DNA from: Nitrobacter sp047149785 | Lineage (GTDB): Bacteria; Pseudomonadota; Alphaproteobacteria; Rhizobiales; Xanthobacteraceae | Reading direction: 5' to 3' | NCBI RefSeq assembly: GCF_047149785.1 | Contig: NZ_BAAGBE010000001.1 | Span: 310,001 to 374,000, forward strand | DNA: 64,000 nt | The notes under the pieces: model-generated | What the model was told of the DNA's origin: nothing | What the model saw: the letters and a program-made list of their open reading frames with translations, nothing else | The model's database searches: none | Translations under genes and position numbers: made by a program | In this document: positions 23,070-31,515 of the stretch, one piece after another | How positions within the stretch are numbered: the stretch's first letter is position 1 | Layout: each line of letters starts with the position of its first letter

Positions 23070-25133
23070 ATGAGCGGACCATCGAACTACCAGCCGCGAA
23101 ATCCCGTCCTCAAATGGATCGAGCGGCGCTTGCCGATCCTCGGTCTCGTGCACTCCTCGTTCGTCGCCTATCCGACGCCGCGCAACCTCAACTATTGGTG
23201 GACGTTCGGCGGCATCCTCTCGTTCATGCTTGCCGTGCAGATCGTCACCGGCGTCATCCTGGCGATGCATTATACGCCGAACGCCGCCCTCGCTTTCAAC
23301 TCGGTGGAAGCCACCGTCCGCGACGTCGATTACGGCTGGCTGCTGCGCTATCTCCATTCCAACGGCGCCTCGATGTTCTTCATCGCCGTCTATATCCACA
23401 TGCTTCGCGGTCTGTATTACGGTTCCTACAAGGAGCCGCGCGAGGTCCTCTGGATCCTCGGCGTCATCATCTACCTGCTGATGATGGCGACCGGATTCAT
23501 GGGCTATGTGCTGCCGTGGGGCCAGATGAGCTTCTGGGGCGCAACCGTCATCACCAACCTGTTCTCCGCCATTCCCTATGTCGGCGACAGCATCGTAACG
23601 CTGCTGTGGGGCGGATATTCGGTCGGAAATCCGACGCTGAACCGCTTCTTCTCGCTGCACTACCTGCTGCCGTTCGTGATCGCGGGCGTGGTCGTGCTGC
23701 ACGTCTGGGCGTTGCATGTCGCCGGGCAGAACAATCCGACCGGCGTCGAGCCCAAGACGGCGAAGGACACGGTGCCGTTCACGCCCTACGCGACCATCAA
23801 GGATGCGTTCGGCCTGTCGTGCTTCATTCTGTTCTATTGCTGGTTCGTCTTCTACATCCCGAACTATCTCGGCGATCCCGACAACTACATTCCCGCCAAT
23901 CCGGGCGTGACGCCCGCGCACATCGTGCCGGAATGGTACTACCTGCCGTTCTACGCGATCCTGCGCTCGATCCCGAACAAGCTCGCGGGCGTGGTGGCGA
24001 TGTTCAGCGCGATCCTCGTTCTCGCCTTCCTGCCTTGGCTTGATTCCGCCAAGACCCGCTCGCTGCGCTATCGTCCGCTCGCCAAGCAGTTCTTCTGGAT
24101 CTTCGTCGGCGTATGTCTCGGCCTCGGTTATCTCGGCGCGCAGCCGCCGGAAGGCATCTACGTGATCGCCGGGCGCATCCTGACGGCGTGCTACTTTGTC
24201 TATTTCCTGATCGTGCTGCCGGTCCTGAGCCGCGTCGAGAAACCGCGTCCCGTCCCCAATTCGATCGCCGAGGACGTGCTGGGGAAGAAGAAAGGGGTGG
24301 TGGCTTCGCTTGCGGTGATGCTTGCCGTCGCCGGGCTGCTGGTGTGGGACAGCGGCTCGAAGGTTCAGGCGGCGGACCATGCGCCGACCCCGCCATCGGT
24401 GAGCTGGTCGTTCGCGGGCCCGTTTGGAAAGTTCGATCGGGGTCAGTTGCAGCGCGGCTACAAGGTCTACAAGGAAGTCTGCTCTGCATGCCATTCGATG
24501 AACCTCGTGCACTACCGCAACCTCACCGATCCCGGCGGCCCCGGTTTCACCGTCGCGCAGGCGACCGCGCTGGCTGCCGAGATTCAGGTGAAGGACGGTC
24601 CGAACGACGCCGGCGAGATGTTCGAGCGGCCCGGGCGTATCGCGGACAAGTTTCCGGCGCCGTTCCCGAACGAAAACGCGGCTCGCGCGGCCAACGGCGG
24701 CGCGGCGCCGCCCGACCTCTCGTTGATGGCCAAGGCCCGGGGGTATGAGCGCGGCTTTCCGCAGTTCATCTTCGATGCCTTCACCCAGTTCCAGGAAAAA
24801 GGCCCGAACTATATTCACGCCATCCTGACCGGTTTCGAGGACACCCCCCCGCAGGGGTTCAAGCTGCCGGAGGGCTCGTTCTACAACAAGTATTTCCCGG
24901 GTCACGCCATCAAGATGCCGAATCCGCTGTCGGACGACCAGGTAACTTACGACGACGGTACGCCGCAGAAGGTCGATCAGTACGCGAAGGACGTGGCCGC
25001 CTTCCTGATGTGGGCGGCCGAGCCGAAGCTCGAGGAGCGCAAGCGGATCGGGCTTCAGGTCATGATTTTCATGGTCGTCTTTGCCGGGCTGCTCTACTTC
25101 ACCAAGAGGGCGGTCTGGGCAGACGCGCATTGA
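23070..25133 (+). CDS. petB: Fused cytochrome b / cytochrome c1 (FbcH-type polyprotein)
   Basis: A 687-residue polyprotein. Residues 1 to about 410 are cytochrome b with its membrane helices, the Qo motif PEWYYLPFYAILRSIPNK (near 290-307) and the heme b histidine segments. After a linker helix (VVASLAVMLAVAGLLVWD, about 409-427, which serves as signal for c1) the cytochrome c1 part carries the heme c site Cys471-x-x-Cys474-His475, the Met-ligand region near FPGHAIKMPNPLS and a C-terminal anchor (VMIFMVVFAGLLYFTKRAVW). In Bradyrhizobium this precursor is cleaved into the two subunits. A strong terminator follows. Confidence 0.96.
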   Translation: MSGPSNYQPRNPVLKWIERRLPILGLVHSSFVAYPTPRNLNYWWTFGGILSFMLAVQIVTGVILAMHYTPNAALAFNSVEATVRDVDYGWLLRYLHSNGASMFFIAVYIHMLRGLYYGSYKEPREVLWILGVIIYLLMMATGFMGYVLPWGQMSFWGATVITNLFSAIPYVGDSIVTLLWGGYSVGNPTLNRFFSLHYLLPFVIAGVVVLHVWALHVAGQNNPTGVEPKTAKDTVPFTPYATIKDAFGLSCFILFYCWFVFYIPNYLGDPDNYIPANPGVTPAHIVPEWYYLPFYAILRSIPNKLAGVVAMFSAILVLAFLPWLDSAKTRSLRYRPLAKQFFWIFVGVCLGLGYLGAQPPEGIYVIAGRILTACYFVYFLIVLPVLSRVEKPRPVPNSIAEDVLGKKKGVVASLAVMLAVAGLLVWDSGSKVQAADHAPTPPSVSWSFAGPFGKFDRGQLQRGYKVYKEVCSACHSMNLVHYRNLTDPGGPGFTVAQATALAAEIQVKDGPNDAGEMFERPGRIADKFPAPFPNENAARAANGGAAPPDLSLMAKARGYERGFPQFIFDAFTQFQEKGPNYIHAILTGFEDTPPQGFKLPEGSFYNKYFPGHAIKMPNPLSDDQVTYDDGTPQKVDQYAKDVAAFLMWAAEPKLEERKRIGLQVMIFMVVFAGLLYFTKRAVWADAH

Positions 25134-25156
25134 GGCGCAGCCGTCTCCAAGCCAAA

Positions 25157-25187
25157 AAGGCTCCCGCGAGGGAGCCTTTTTTGTTGC
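25157..25187 (+). terminator. Intrinsic terminator after the bc1 genes
   Basis: Perfect stem AAGGCTCCC / GGGAGCCTT around loop GCGA, followed by a T-rich run. It lies 23 bases after the stop codon of the fused cytochrome b/c1 gene. Confidence 0.92.
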
Positions 25188-25360
25188 AACCAAACCTGTT
25201 CAAACAGCGAGGGATATTCTTTTTCGTCATGCCCGGCTTTATGCGGGGCAGTTTTTCTTTTTGTCGATTGCCAAGACGGGGATGGCCGGAACAGGTCCGC
25301 CATAACGGTGGCAGAGTGAATTGCCGCTCGCCTCTCGCATTCGCCCCGGACTGATGTCGA

Positions 25361-25858
25361 TCAGCGCTTGAACAGGCCCATCACCGCCGATTTCGCCAAC
25401 GTGTTGAAATGAAGCTGGAACCCGATCACCGCCGCCGAGGTGTCGGCGGTGGCGTTGATGTTGCCTCCGACGGCGTGCACGGTGAAGAAATAGCGGTGCG
25501 GGTGATCCCCTTCGGGCGGGCAGGGGCCGCCATAGCACGCGGAGCCGAAGTCGGTGCGGGTCTGCAGCGCCCCCCTCGGAAGCTTGCCGCTGTCGGGATT
25601 GCCGGCGTCAAGCGCAAGCTCCGTCACCGATGGCGGGATATTGATGACGACCCAGTGCCAGAAGCCGCTGCCGGTCGGCGCATCCGGATCGTAACAGGTC
25701 ACCGCGAAGCTCCTGGTGCCTGCCGGCGCGCCGCTCCAGCGCAGGTGCGGCGACCGGTTGCCGCCCGCGCAGCCGTGACCGAAATCCGCCGACAGGATAT
25801 GATCCTTGGCGAGGTAGTCGCCGTCCTTGAAACTGTCGCTCACGACCTTGAACGCCAT
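25361..25858 (-). CDS. YbhB/YbcL family (PEBP, Raf kinase inhibitor-like) protein
   Basis: A 165-residue member of the phosphatidylethanolamine-binding protein family. Motifs are CAGGNRSPHLRWSGAPAGTRSFAVTCYDPDAPTGSGFWHWVVINIPP split over about residues 30-76, with DPDAP and HWV forming the anion-binding pocket, and GGPCPPEGDHPHRYFFTVHA (about 109-128). Bacterial members have no settled function and are cytoplasmic when, as here, a signal peptide is absent. Transcribed alone; it converges with the bc1 operon. Confidence 0.92.
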   Translation of the reverse strand: MAFKVVSDSFKDGDYLAKDHILSADFGHGCAGGNRSPHLRWSGAPAGTRSFAVTCYDPDAPTGSGFWHWVVINIPPSVTELALDAGNPDSGKLPRGALQTRTDFGSACYGGPCPPEGDHPHRYFFTVHAVGGNINATADTSAAVIGFQLHFNTLAKSAVMGLFKR

Positions 25859-26029
25859 GTTTTTCTCCCGGTTTTAGGGTGAACGGGAATCTAGAGCATT
25901 TCATGTTTTGACGGAAACGCTTCAGGCATAGCCATTCAAAGAACGCCGTCGTTTCGCTCGCCCGTGACGCCGGCAATCTGTCCGCTTTGAAGATGGATGG
26001 CATGACAAAGGTGATCGTCCCGAACGCTC

Positions 26030-26065
26030 TTGACATCGCACCATCGGAATGATGATTTCGCGGCC
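26030..26065 (+). promoter_or_regulatory. Probable trp promoter ahead of a leaderless leader peptide
   Basis: TTGACA at 26030-26035 lies 35 bases upstream of the leader ATG (26066), so initiation would place the start of transcription at or next to the ATG. The -10 region (around 26053-26059) is poor. This matches the leaderless trpL of Sinorhizobium meliloti as known from the literature. Confidence 0.5.
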
Positions 26066-26113
26066 ATGACCAGCACCGTCCGCCCGTTCCGTCTCTGGTG
26101 GCCCACCTTCTAA
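26066..26113 (+). CDS. trpL: trp operon leader peptide
   Basis: A 15-residue leader peptide, MTSTVRPFRLWWPTF, with two adjacent Trp codons at 26096-26101. Ribosome stalling there when charged tRNA-Trp is scarce would favour read-through of the downstream terminator. The stop codon overlaps an inverted repeat (CCACCTT / AAGGTGG, 26103-26118) that can form an alternative structure. No Shine-Dalgarno sequence is visible. The peptide is too short for standard gene finding, but its position, Trp codons and following terminator make it convincing. Confidence 0.85.
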   Translation: MTSTVRPFRLWWPTF

Positions 26114-26150
26114 GGTGGCCGGTGCGATTTTGTTTCAATTCCGATCGTCG

Positions 26151-26185
26151 AAGGCCGTCATGCAGAAACGACGGCCTTTTTCGTT
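26151..26185 (+). terminator. trp attenuator terminator
   Basis: Stem AAGGCCGTC (26151-26159) / GACGGCCTT (26170-26178) followed by TTTCGTTT. It lies between the leader peptide and trpE(G), as expected for ribosome-mediated attenuation. Confidence 0.85.
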
Positions 26186-26229
26186 TGTCCTGTGTGGCGC
26201 TTCTTCCTCAGGTCTCGTAAGAGGACTCC

Positions 26230-28128
26230 ATGAACAGGACCGTCTTTTCCCTTCCCGCGCAGAGCGAGTACGCGACCGCCGGCGGTCTCGCCGTCAGCCG
26301 GTCGATCGAGCATTTTACCGGCGGCAGGCGGCTCGACGACCTGATCGACCTGCTCGACCGCCGCCGTGGCCTGGTGCTGTCGTCGGGCACCACGGTGCCG
26401 GGACGCTATGAGAGTTTCGATCTCGGTTTTGCCGATCCGCCGCTCAGGATCGAAACCACGGGTCTGAATTTTTCCATTGAGGCCACCAATGCCCGCGGCG
26501 AGGTGCTGATCGCCTTTCTGGGCGAGGCCGTGAGCGAACCCTGCGCCGTCATCACCGAACGCACCGCGCTCCGCATCGCCGGCCACATCCTGCGCGGCGA
26601 TGCGCCGGTGGAGGAGGATCAGCGCACCCGGCGCGCCAGCGTGATGTCGCTGGTGCGCGCGCTGGTGGCGGCGTTCGCATCAGACGCCGATCCCATGCTC
26701 GGGCTCTACGGCGCGTTTGCCTACGACCTCGTGTTCCAGATGGAAGACCTAGTGCGGAAGCGCGCGCGCGAAGCCGACCAGCGTGACATCGTGTTGTTCG
26801 TCCCCGATCGCCTGCTCGCCTACGACCGCGCCACCGGCCGCGGCGTCGTACTGTCCTACGATTTCGCGTGGAACGGCCGTTCGACCGCGGGCCTGCCGCA
26901 CGACACGCCCGAAAGCGTCTACGCCAGGACGGGACGGCAGGGTTTCACCGACCACGCTCCCGGCGAATATCAGGCCACGGTGGAGACGGCGCGCGCCGCG
27001 TTCGCGCGCGGCGATCTGTTCGAAGCGGTGCCCGGGCAGTTGTTCGCCGAACCCTGCGAACGCTCGCCGGCCGAGGTGTTTCAGCGGCTGTGCCGGATCA
27101 ATCCGTCACCCTATGGCGGGCTGGTCAATCTCGGCGATGGTGAATTCCTGGTTTCCGCTTCGCCGGAGATGTTCGTGCGCAGCGATGGCCGCCGGATCGA
27201 GACCTGTCCGATCTCCGGCACCATTGCGCGGGGAGCCGACGCCATCGGCGACGCCGAGCAGATCCGCGAGCTGCTCAACTCGCAGAAGGATGAGTTCGAG
27301 CTCAACATGTGCACCGACGTCGATCGCAACGACAAGGCGCGCATTTGCATGCCGGGAACGATCAAGGTGCTGGCGCGACGCCAGATCGAGACCTACTCAA
27401 AACTGTTTCACACCGTCGATCACGTCGAGGGCATTTTGCGGCCCGGCTTCGACGCGCTCGATGCGTTTCTCACCCACGCCTGGGCGGTGACGGTGACCGG
27501 CGCGCCCAAGAAGTGGGCGATGCAGTTCGTCGAGGACAACGAACGCTCGGCGCGGCGCTGGTACGCCGGCGCGTTCGGCGTCGTCGGGTTCGACGGCTCG
27601 ATCAACACCGGTCTCACCATCCGCACCATCCGCATGAAGGACGGGCTCGCCGAGGTGCGCGTCGGCGCGACCTGCCTGTTCGACAGCAAGCCGGAGCTTG
27701 AGGACCGCGAGTGCCAGACCAAGGCGGCCGCGCTGTTCCAGGCGCTGCGCGGCGATGCGCCCAAGCCGCTCTCGGCGGTGGCTCCGGATGCGACCGGCTC
27801 CGGCAAGCGCGTGCTGCTGATCGATCACGACGACAGTTTCGTGCACATGCTGGCGGATTATTTCCGTCAGGTCGGCGCGCGCGTCACCGTGGTGCGCTAT
27901 GTCCACGCGCAGGACATGCTGAACACGCAGACCTACGACCTGCTGGTGCTGTCGCCCGGTCCCGGCCGGCCCGAGGATTTCGGCATGGCCAAAACCATCG
28001 GCACCGCGCTGGAGAAGAAACTGCCGGTGTTCGGCGTCTGCCTCGGCGTGCAGGGAATCGGCGAGTATTTCGGCGGCCGGCTCGGCACGGCCGTCCCTCA
28101 CGCGTGCAGAATCGCGGCGGACGCTTGA
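26230..28128 (+). CDS. trpE: Anthranilate synthase TrpE(G) fusion, prematurely terminated
   Basis: First enzyme of tryptophan synthesis, making anthranilate from chorismate and glutamine. The 632-residue frame holds the complete TrpE part (YGGLVNLGDGEFLVSASPEMFVR, CPISGTIARG, DEFELNMCTDVDRNDKARIC, TVTGAPKKWAMQ) and most of the fused TrpG glutaminase part (RVLLIDHDDSFVHMLADYF, LLVLSPGPGRPED, nucleophile Cys604 in GVCLG). It ends at TGA 28126 after a short out-of-frame stretch (VPHACRIAADA). The remainder, with the catalytic His and Glu, continues in the same frame at 28135. A ribosome binding site AAGAGGA precedes the ATG. Expression is predicted to be attenuation-controlled. Only ammonia-dependent activity seems possible for the truncated form (inference). 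Confidence 0.85.
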   Translation: MNRTVFSLPAQSEYATAGGLAVSRSIEHFTGGRRLDDLIDLLDRRRGLVLSSGTTVPGRYESFDLGFADPPLRIETTGLNFSIEATNARGEVLIAFLGEAVSEPCAVITERTALRIAGHILRGDAPVEEDQRTRRASVMSLVRALVAAFASDADPMLGLYGAFAYDLVFQMEDLVRKRAREADQRDIVLFVPDRLLAYDRATGRGVVLSYDFAWNGRSTAGLPHDTPESVYARTGRQGFTDHAPGEYQATVETARAAFARGDLFEAVPGQLFAEPCERSPAEVFQRLCRINPSPYGGLVNLGDGEFLVSASPEMFVRSDGRRIETCPISGTIARGADAIGDAEQIRELLNSQKDEFELNMCTDVDRNDKARICMPGTIKVLARRQIETYSKLFHTVDHVEGILRPGFDALDAFLTHAWAVTVTGAPKKWAMQFVEDNERSARRWYAGAFGVVGFDGSINTGLTIRTIRMKDGLAEVRVGATCLFDSKPELEDRECQTKAAALFQALRGDAPKPLSAVAPDATGSGKRVLLIDHDDSFVHMLADYFRQVGARVTVVRYVHAQDMLNTQTYDLLVLSPGPGRPEDFGMAKTIGTALEKKLPVFGVCLGVQGIGEYFGGRLGTAVPHACRIAADA

Positions 28129-28134
28129 TGCGCA

Positions 28135-28401
28135 ATGGGCAGGTTGTTGCGAAACCTGCCCAACGAGATCGTGATCGGCCGCTATCATTCGCTCTATGTC
28201 GAGCGTGAGGGCATGCCCGACGTGCTGGAGGTGACGGCGACCACCGACGACGGCGTGCCGATGGCGATCGAGCACAGGACGCTGCCGGTCGGCGGCGTGC
28301 AGTTCCACCCTGAATCGCTGATGTCGCTCGGCGGCGAGGTCGGCCTGCGTATCGTGGAGAATGCGTTCCGGCTGGGGAGAGGGTGGCGCAACGCTAAATG
28401 A
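28135..28401 (+). pseudogene. Detached C-terminal part of the TrpG domain of trpE(G)
   Basis: Eighty-eight codons starting at an ATG six bases after the trpE(G) stop and in the same frame. They encode LRNLPNEIVIGRYHSLYV and VGGVQFHPESLMS, the latter containing the catalytic His and Glu of the class I glutamine amidotransferase triad. The first codons derive from a 25-base hairpin (28137-28161, arms GGGCAGGTT/AACCTGCCC). Reinitiation could produce this piece separately, but a stand-alone half domain is unlikely to be functional. Confidence 0.75.
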
Positions 28402-28402
28402 C

Positions 28403-28481
28403 GTCATACGCGGGCTTGACCCGCGTATCCATCTTACCCAAAAGACGATGGATTGCCGGATCAAGTCCGGCAATGACACAG
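28403..28481. repeat. Intergenic inverted-repeat element, GTCATACGCGGG type
   Basis: Two stems, CGCGGGCTTGACCCGCG near one end and TTGCCGGATCAAGTCCGGCAA at the other, bounded by GTCAT and ATGAC. It separates trpE(G) from apt. Confidence 0.65.
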
Positions 28482-28518
28482 CAGATCAATCTCCCCTTGT
28501 TTCTCCGAGAGTAATTGC

Positions 28519-29058
28519 ATGACCTTCGAAGACGATCTGCAAGCTTCCGTTCGCACGATTCCGGATTATCCGAAGCCGGGGATCATGTTCCGCGACATCA
28601 CCACGCTGCTCGGCGACGCGCGCGCGTTCCGCCGCGCGGTCGATCTGCTGGTGCATCCATGGGCCGGCTCGAAGATCGACAAGGTCGCAGGCATCGAGGC
28701 GCGCGGCTTCATCCTTGGCGGCGCTGTGGCGCATCAGGTTTCCGCGGGCTTCGTGCCGATCCGCAAGAAGGGCAAGCTGCCGCACCAGACCGTGCGGATG
28801 GCCTACGCGCTCGAATACGGCACCGATGAAATGGAAATGCACGTCGATGCCATCGCGAAGGACGAGCGCGTCATTCTGGTCGACGACCTGATCGCTACTG
28901 GCGGCACGGCGGAGGGCGCGGTGAAGCTGCTGCGCCAGATCGGCGCCAATGTGGTCGCGGCCTGCTTCATCATCGACCTGCCGGACCTCGGCGGCGCCGC
29001 CAAGCTGCGCGCGATGGACGTTCCGGTGCGGACGCTGATGGCGTTCGGCGGGCATTGA
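28519..29058 (+). CDS. apt: Adenine phosphoribosyltransferase
   Basis: Purine salvage enzyme forming AMP from adenine and PRPP. It has 179 residues, the usual length. The N-terminal segment SVRTIPDYPKPGIMFRDITTLL is characteristic; EARGFILGGAVAH is the flexible-loop/adenine region; VILVDDLIATGGTAEGAVKLL is the PRPP-binding motif (about residues 119-139). Cytoplasmic, probably dimeric. It is separated from trpE(G) by an intergenic repeat and so is likely an independent unit. Confidence 0.95.
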   Translation: MTFEDDLQASVRTIPDYPKPGIMFRDITTLLGDARAFRRAVDLLVHPWAGSKIDKVAGIEARGFILGGAVAHQVSAGFVPIRKKGKLPHQTVRMAYALEYGTDEMEMHVDAIAKDERVILVDDLIATGGTAEGAVKLLRQIGANVVAACFIIDLPDLGGAAKLRAMDVPVRTLMAFGGH

Positions 29059-29113
29059 ATTCTTCGTCCTCGCCTGAACGGAATTATATACTTGACAAGT
29101 AGACCCTTCGGAA

Positions 29114-29506
29114 TCAGCCACCCAAAGACATTTCCGAATGTATCTTGTACAACTTCAACAATGCCCTGATGCGTTCGGATGAACACCCGTTCTTGGTAAT
29201 TTCACCTTTTACCGCAGCTTGTGTGGTGTTCTGAGCGGCAACTATTTTTGCCGACAAATCAGCGTCGCTCAAAGTTTGATTGCGCTCTTTTAGCGCTTGA
29301 ATCGCCCTTATCGTAACGGCTTGGAGATTTGACAGGAATTTGGATTCTGTCGCCTTGTCCGCCGCATTGCAGCCTAGAGCAGCGACGCGACTGGCGAGGA
29401 AGTTTGAGTAAATTTGTACGATATCAACGCGTCCTCGTCCCAAGGACGCGGATAGAATGCAGAAAAACCCAAACACTGCCGCAAATGCTAAGACTGCTTT
29501 TTTCAT
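29114..29506 (-). CDS. Unknown exported protein
   Basis: A 130-residue protein I do not recognise. It begins with a lysine pair and a hydrophobic stretch (KKAVLAFAAVFGFFCILSAS, residues 2-21) consistent with a signal peptide or membrane anchor. The rest is largely helical (NLQAVTIRAIQALKERNQTLSDADLSAKIVAAQ) with two cysteines, GCNAADK near 46 and GCSSERI near 108, that could pair in the periplasm. GC content is lower than in neighbours, suggesting acquired DNA. It lies 26 bases downstream of the P-loop ATPase gene in the same orientation. Confidence 0.6.
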   Translation of the reverse strand: MKKAVLAFAAVFGFFCILSASLGRGRVDIVQIYSNFLASRVAALGCNAADKATESKFLSNLQAVTIRAIQALKERNQTLSDADLSAKIVAAQNTTQAAVKGEITKNGCSSERIRALLKLYKIHSEMSLGG

Positions 29507-29532
29507 ATTCCGCTACTCCACGACAGAGTTCT

Positions 29533-30210
29533 TCATTCCCGCTGCCGCGCCAGTTGCTGCTCGATCTCGCGGAAACTGAAATAGTTGGTGCGGATCCACT
29601 GATGCAGTTCGGTGGACGTATCCTTTTCCGTTCGCAGGTAGTCGGTGAAGGAGAAGGTGAGGCGGTCGATGTAGCTCTTGAGGAACGCCGGGAGCGCTGC
29701 GATGCGCATCGTCCCACTGTGCATGAAGGTCTCGGGCAGGTCTCCGCGCAAGACGAATTCGTTGTCGACCGTGATGATCGCGCGGGGCGGCAGCGTTGCC
29801 CGTAGCGTTCCGAAGCCGCGCGCGGACACGCGATCGCTGTCGGCCACGAACAGGACGACCGGCGCCACGTCGCTCCGGACGGATTCCTTGACGAAACCGA
29901 TTTCCTCGATCATCCGGAAGAATTCGTCGAAGGCGTGGTAGCCGAGGTCGATCACCTTGGCGAGTCCGTCATTAACGATCAGCCGATCCATCAGCGCCAT
30001 CTTGCCGAAGGTGTCGTCGATGTCGGCGGTCTCGGTGAGACGCGGCAGGTAGTCGACCAGCGAAGGTTCCTTCTGGTTGACGTCGAAGGCAAGGACGTCG
30101 CCCCGCTGCAGGCGCAGAAACTCGCTGAGCTGCCGCGCGATCAGTGTCTTGCCGACCTGCGGGCGTGGCGAGCAAATGATATAGACGGGCGTTCGGGGCA
30201 TGACTGACAT
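29533..30210 (-). CDS. P-loop NTPase, ParA/MinD-like, divergent Walker A
   Basis: A 225-residue P-loop protein. VYIICSPRPQVGKTLIARQLSEFL (about residues 9-32) resembles the deviant Walker A of ParA/MinD proteins, but the signature first lysine is replaced by Arg and the two glycines by Pro and Gln. VLAFDVNQKEPSLVDYLP follows as Walker A', and AKVIDLGYHAFDEFF and APVVLFVADSDRVSARGF come later. No membrane segments. It follows the second ParA-like gene by 225 bases on the same strand. The role is unknown; positioning or partition of a cellular cargo is a guess from the family. The start at 30210 or 30201 is undecided. Confidence 0.65.
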   Translation of the reverse strand: MSVMPRTPVYIICSPRPQVGKTLIARQLSEFLRLQRGDVLAFDVNQKEPSLVDYLPRLTETADIDDTFGKMALMDRLIVNDGLAKVIDLGYHAFDEFFRMIEEIGFVKESVRSDVAPVVLFVADSDRVSARGFGTLRATLPPRAIITVDNEFVLRGDLPETFMHSGTMRIAALPAFLKSYIDRLTFSFTDYLRTEKDTSTELHQWIRTNYFSFREIEQQLARQRE

Positions 30211-30435
30211 ACCGGAGAGACGGTCCCGATCTAGCAGGATGTCGAAAAACTCTCCACCGCCATTCTCGATACGCGAGTGCCAGCCGAGGACGTCGCTTGG
30301 CGGCGATCCGGAATTTCGAACTCTAATCGATAGTCGGGATGACCCGGCGTGCAATTGCGCATCCGAAGCTTGCGCTGTCGACGCGAATGCAAGGCATTCG
30401 TCGCCGGGCACGTCTCGGAATAACGGAACGGCCAG

Positions 30436-31194
30436 TTACTTGTTCGAGGAACGGGAACTGCCCTTCTCCTTCGAGGCAACGATGTCGGTGAGCTTGATGC
30501 GGTCGAACTCGCTCCAGACGTTGGCGAGCCAGTGGCGGACGTAGCCGCGCAGGACGAACGAGTAGTTCGCGGCCTCGTTCTTCTGTCCCTTGTTGGCCAC
30601 GAACTTGAGGAACGGCACCGAGGATACCTCGACCTGCTCGTAGGCCATCTCGTTGAGCTTCGGGATGGTGATCTCGGTCGCGTCCTTGATCTTGCGGAAG
30701 TAGGCGTTGTAGGTCGCCTGATCCCATTCGAAGAAGCTCGTGTTGTTGATGAAGTTCTTCACCAGGAAATATTTGGCGCCGGACATGAAGTTCGCGGTCT
30801 CCGCGATCTCGTCGAGCGAGGCGATCGAGGGACCGAGGATATGGAATACCGCGAAGGTGATCTGCCCGGACTTTGCCGCATCGAGAAAACCGATGTCGCG
30901 GAGTGATGCCAGCGCAGGCGACATCAGCCCGGCGCGGACGTCGATCACGGTGACGCTGGCTTTGGCCGTGTTCAGCGTGTCGAAGATCTTCATCTGATCC
31001 GCGGTCGCTGTCATGTCGACGATCTCGGTGATGTCAGGATGGAAGCGCCTCAGTGTGCCGCGCGGCGATTCGGTGTCGAACGCGCGGGTGGGCACGTTGT
31101 TGGCGTTGAAATAGTCGAGCACGGTGCGCGAGACCGTGGTCTTGCCGACCCCGCCCTTGTCCGCGCCGACCACAATCACTGCTGGCTTCGCCAT
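30436..31194 (-). CDS. ParA/MinD-like ATPase
   Basis: A 252-residue ATPase with the deviant Walker A motif VVGADKGGVGKTTVSRTVLDYF (about residues 8-29), which includes the signature lysine. AFDTESPRGTLRRFHPD (Walker A' region) and SVTVIDVRAGLMSPAL (Walker B) follow. The C-terminal half (KYFLVKNFINNTSFFEWD) does not match standard ParA, MinD or MipZ closely. The ATG at 31194 has AAAGGGG about six bases upstream, which decides the start; a frame to 31281 adds no conserved sequence. A related P-loop gene lies downstream, so the pair may act together. Function unknown. Confidence 0.75.
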   Translation of the reverse strand: MAKPAVIVVGADKGGVGKTTVSRTVLDYFNANNVPTRAFDTESPRGTLRRFHPDITEIVDMTATADQMKIFDTLNTAKASVTVIDVRAGLMSPALASLRDIGFLDAAKSGQITFAVFHILGPSIASLDEIAETANFMSGAKYFLVKNFINNTSFFEWDQATYNAYFRKIKDATEITIPKLNEMAYEQVEVSSVPFLKFVANKGQKNEAANYSFVLRGYVRHWLANVWSEFDRIKLTDIVASKEKGSSRSSNK

Positions 31195-31515
31195 GAGACC
31201 CCTTTGAGCAAGCTGAAAGCCGGAAACCGCGCATGGTCGCGCGGACGGCATGTCCCCGATGTTTGCTTGGGGAGCGACCATGGCAGAAACGAGGGAGATT
31301 TCAATTCGATATGTTCAATCCGGCAAAATTCCTTAAGGGTTGAGCGGCCGCAGTCGCCGGATCCGGATGAGGAAAAGCGCGTGGCGGTTCCGCCCGCGTC
31401 GTGATCCGGTGCGCTGTGCAAGCCGGAACCGGCTTGGAAACGGCCGGGATCGGGGTGGTCGCCCCAGGGACCGGGGAGCCGGCGAAGGCGCGGTGGCCGG
31501 CGTCGCGGGGCCGCT
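31195..31515. other. Non-coding stretch upstream of the ParA-like gene
   Basis: About 320 bases with no recognisable gene. It presumably holds the promoter for the ATPase gene and decayed sequence downstream of the M48 peptidase remnant. No clear repeat seen. Confidence 0.35.

Noticed and set aside
22443..25193. A 916-codon reverse-strand frame across the bc1 genes
   Set aside because: Shadow of the Rieske and cytochrome b/c1 genes, whose motifs are unmistakable.
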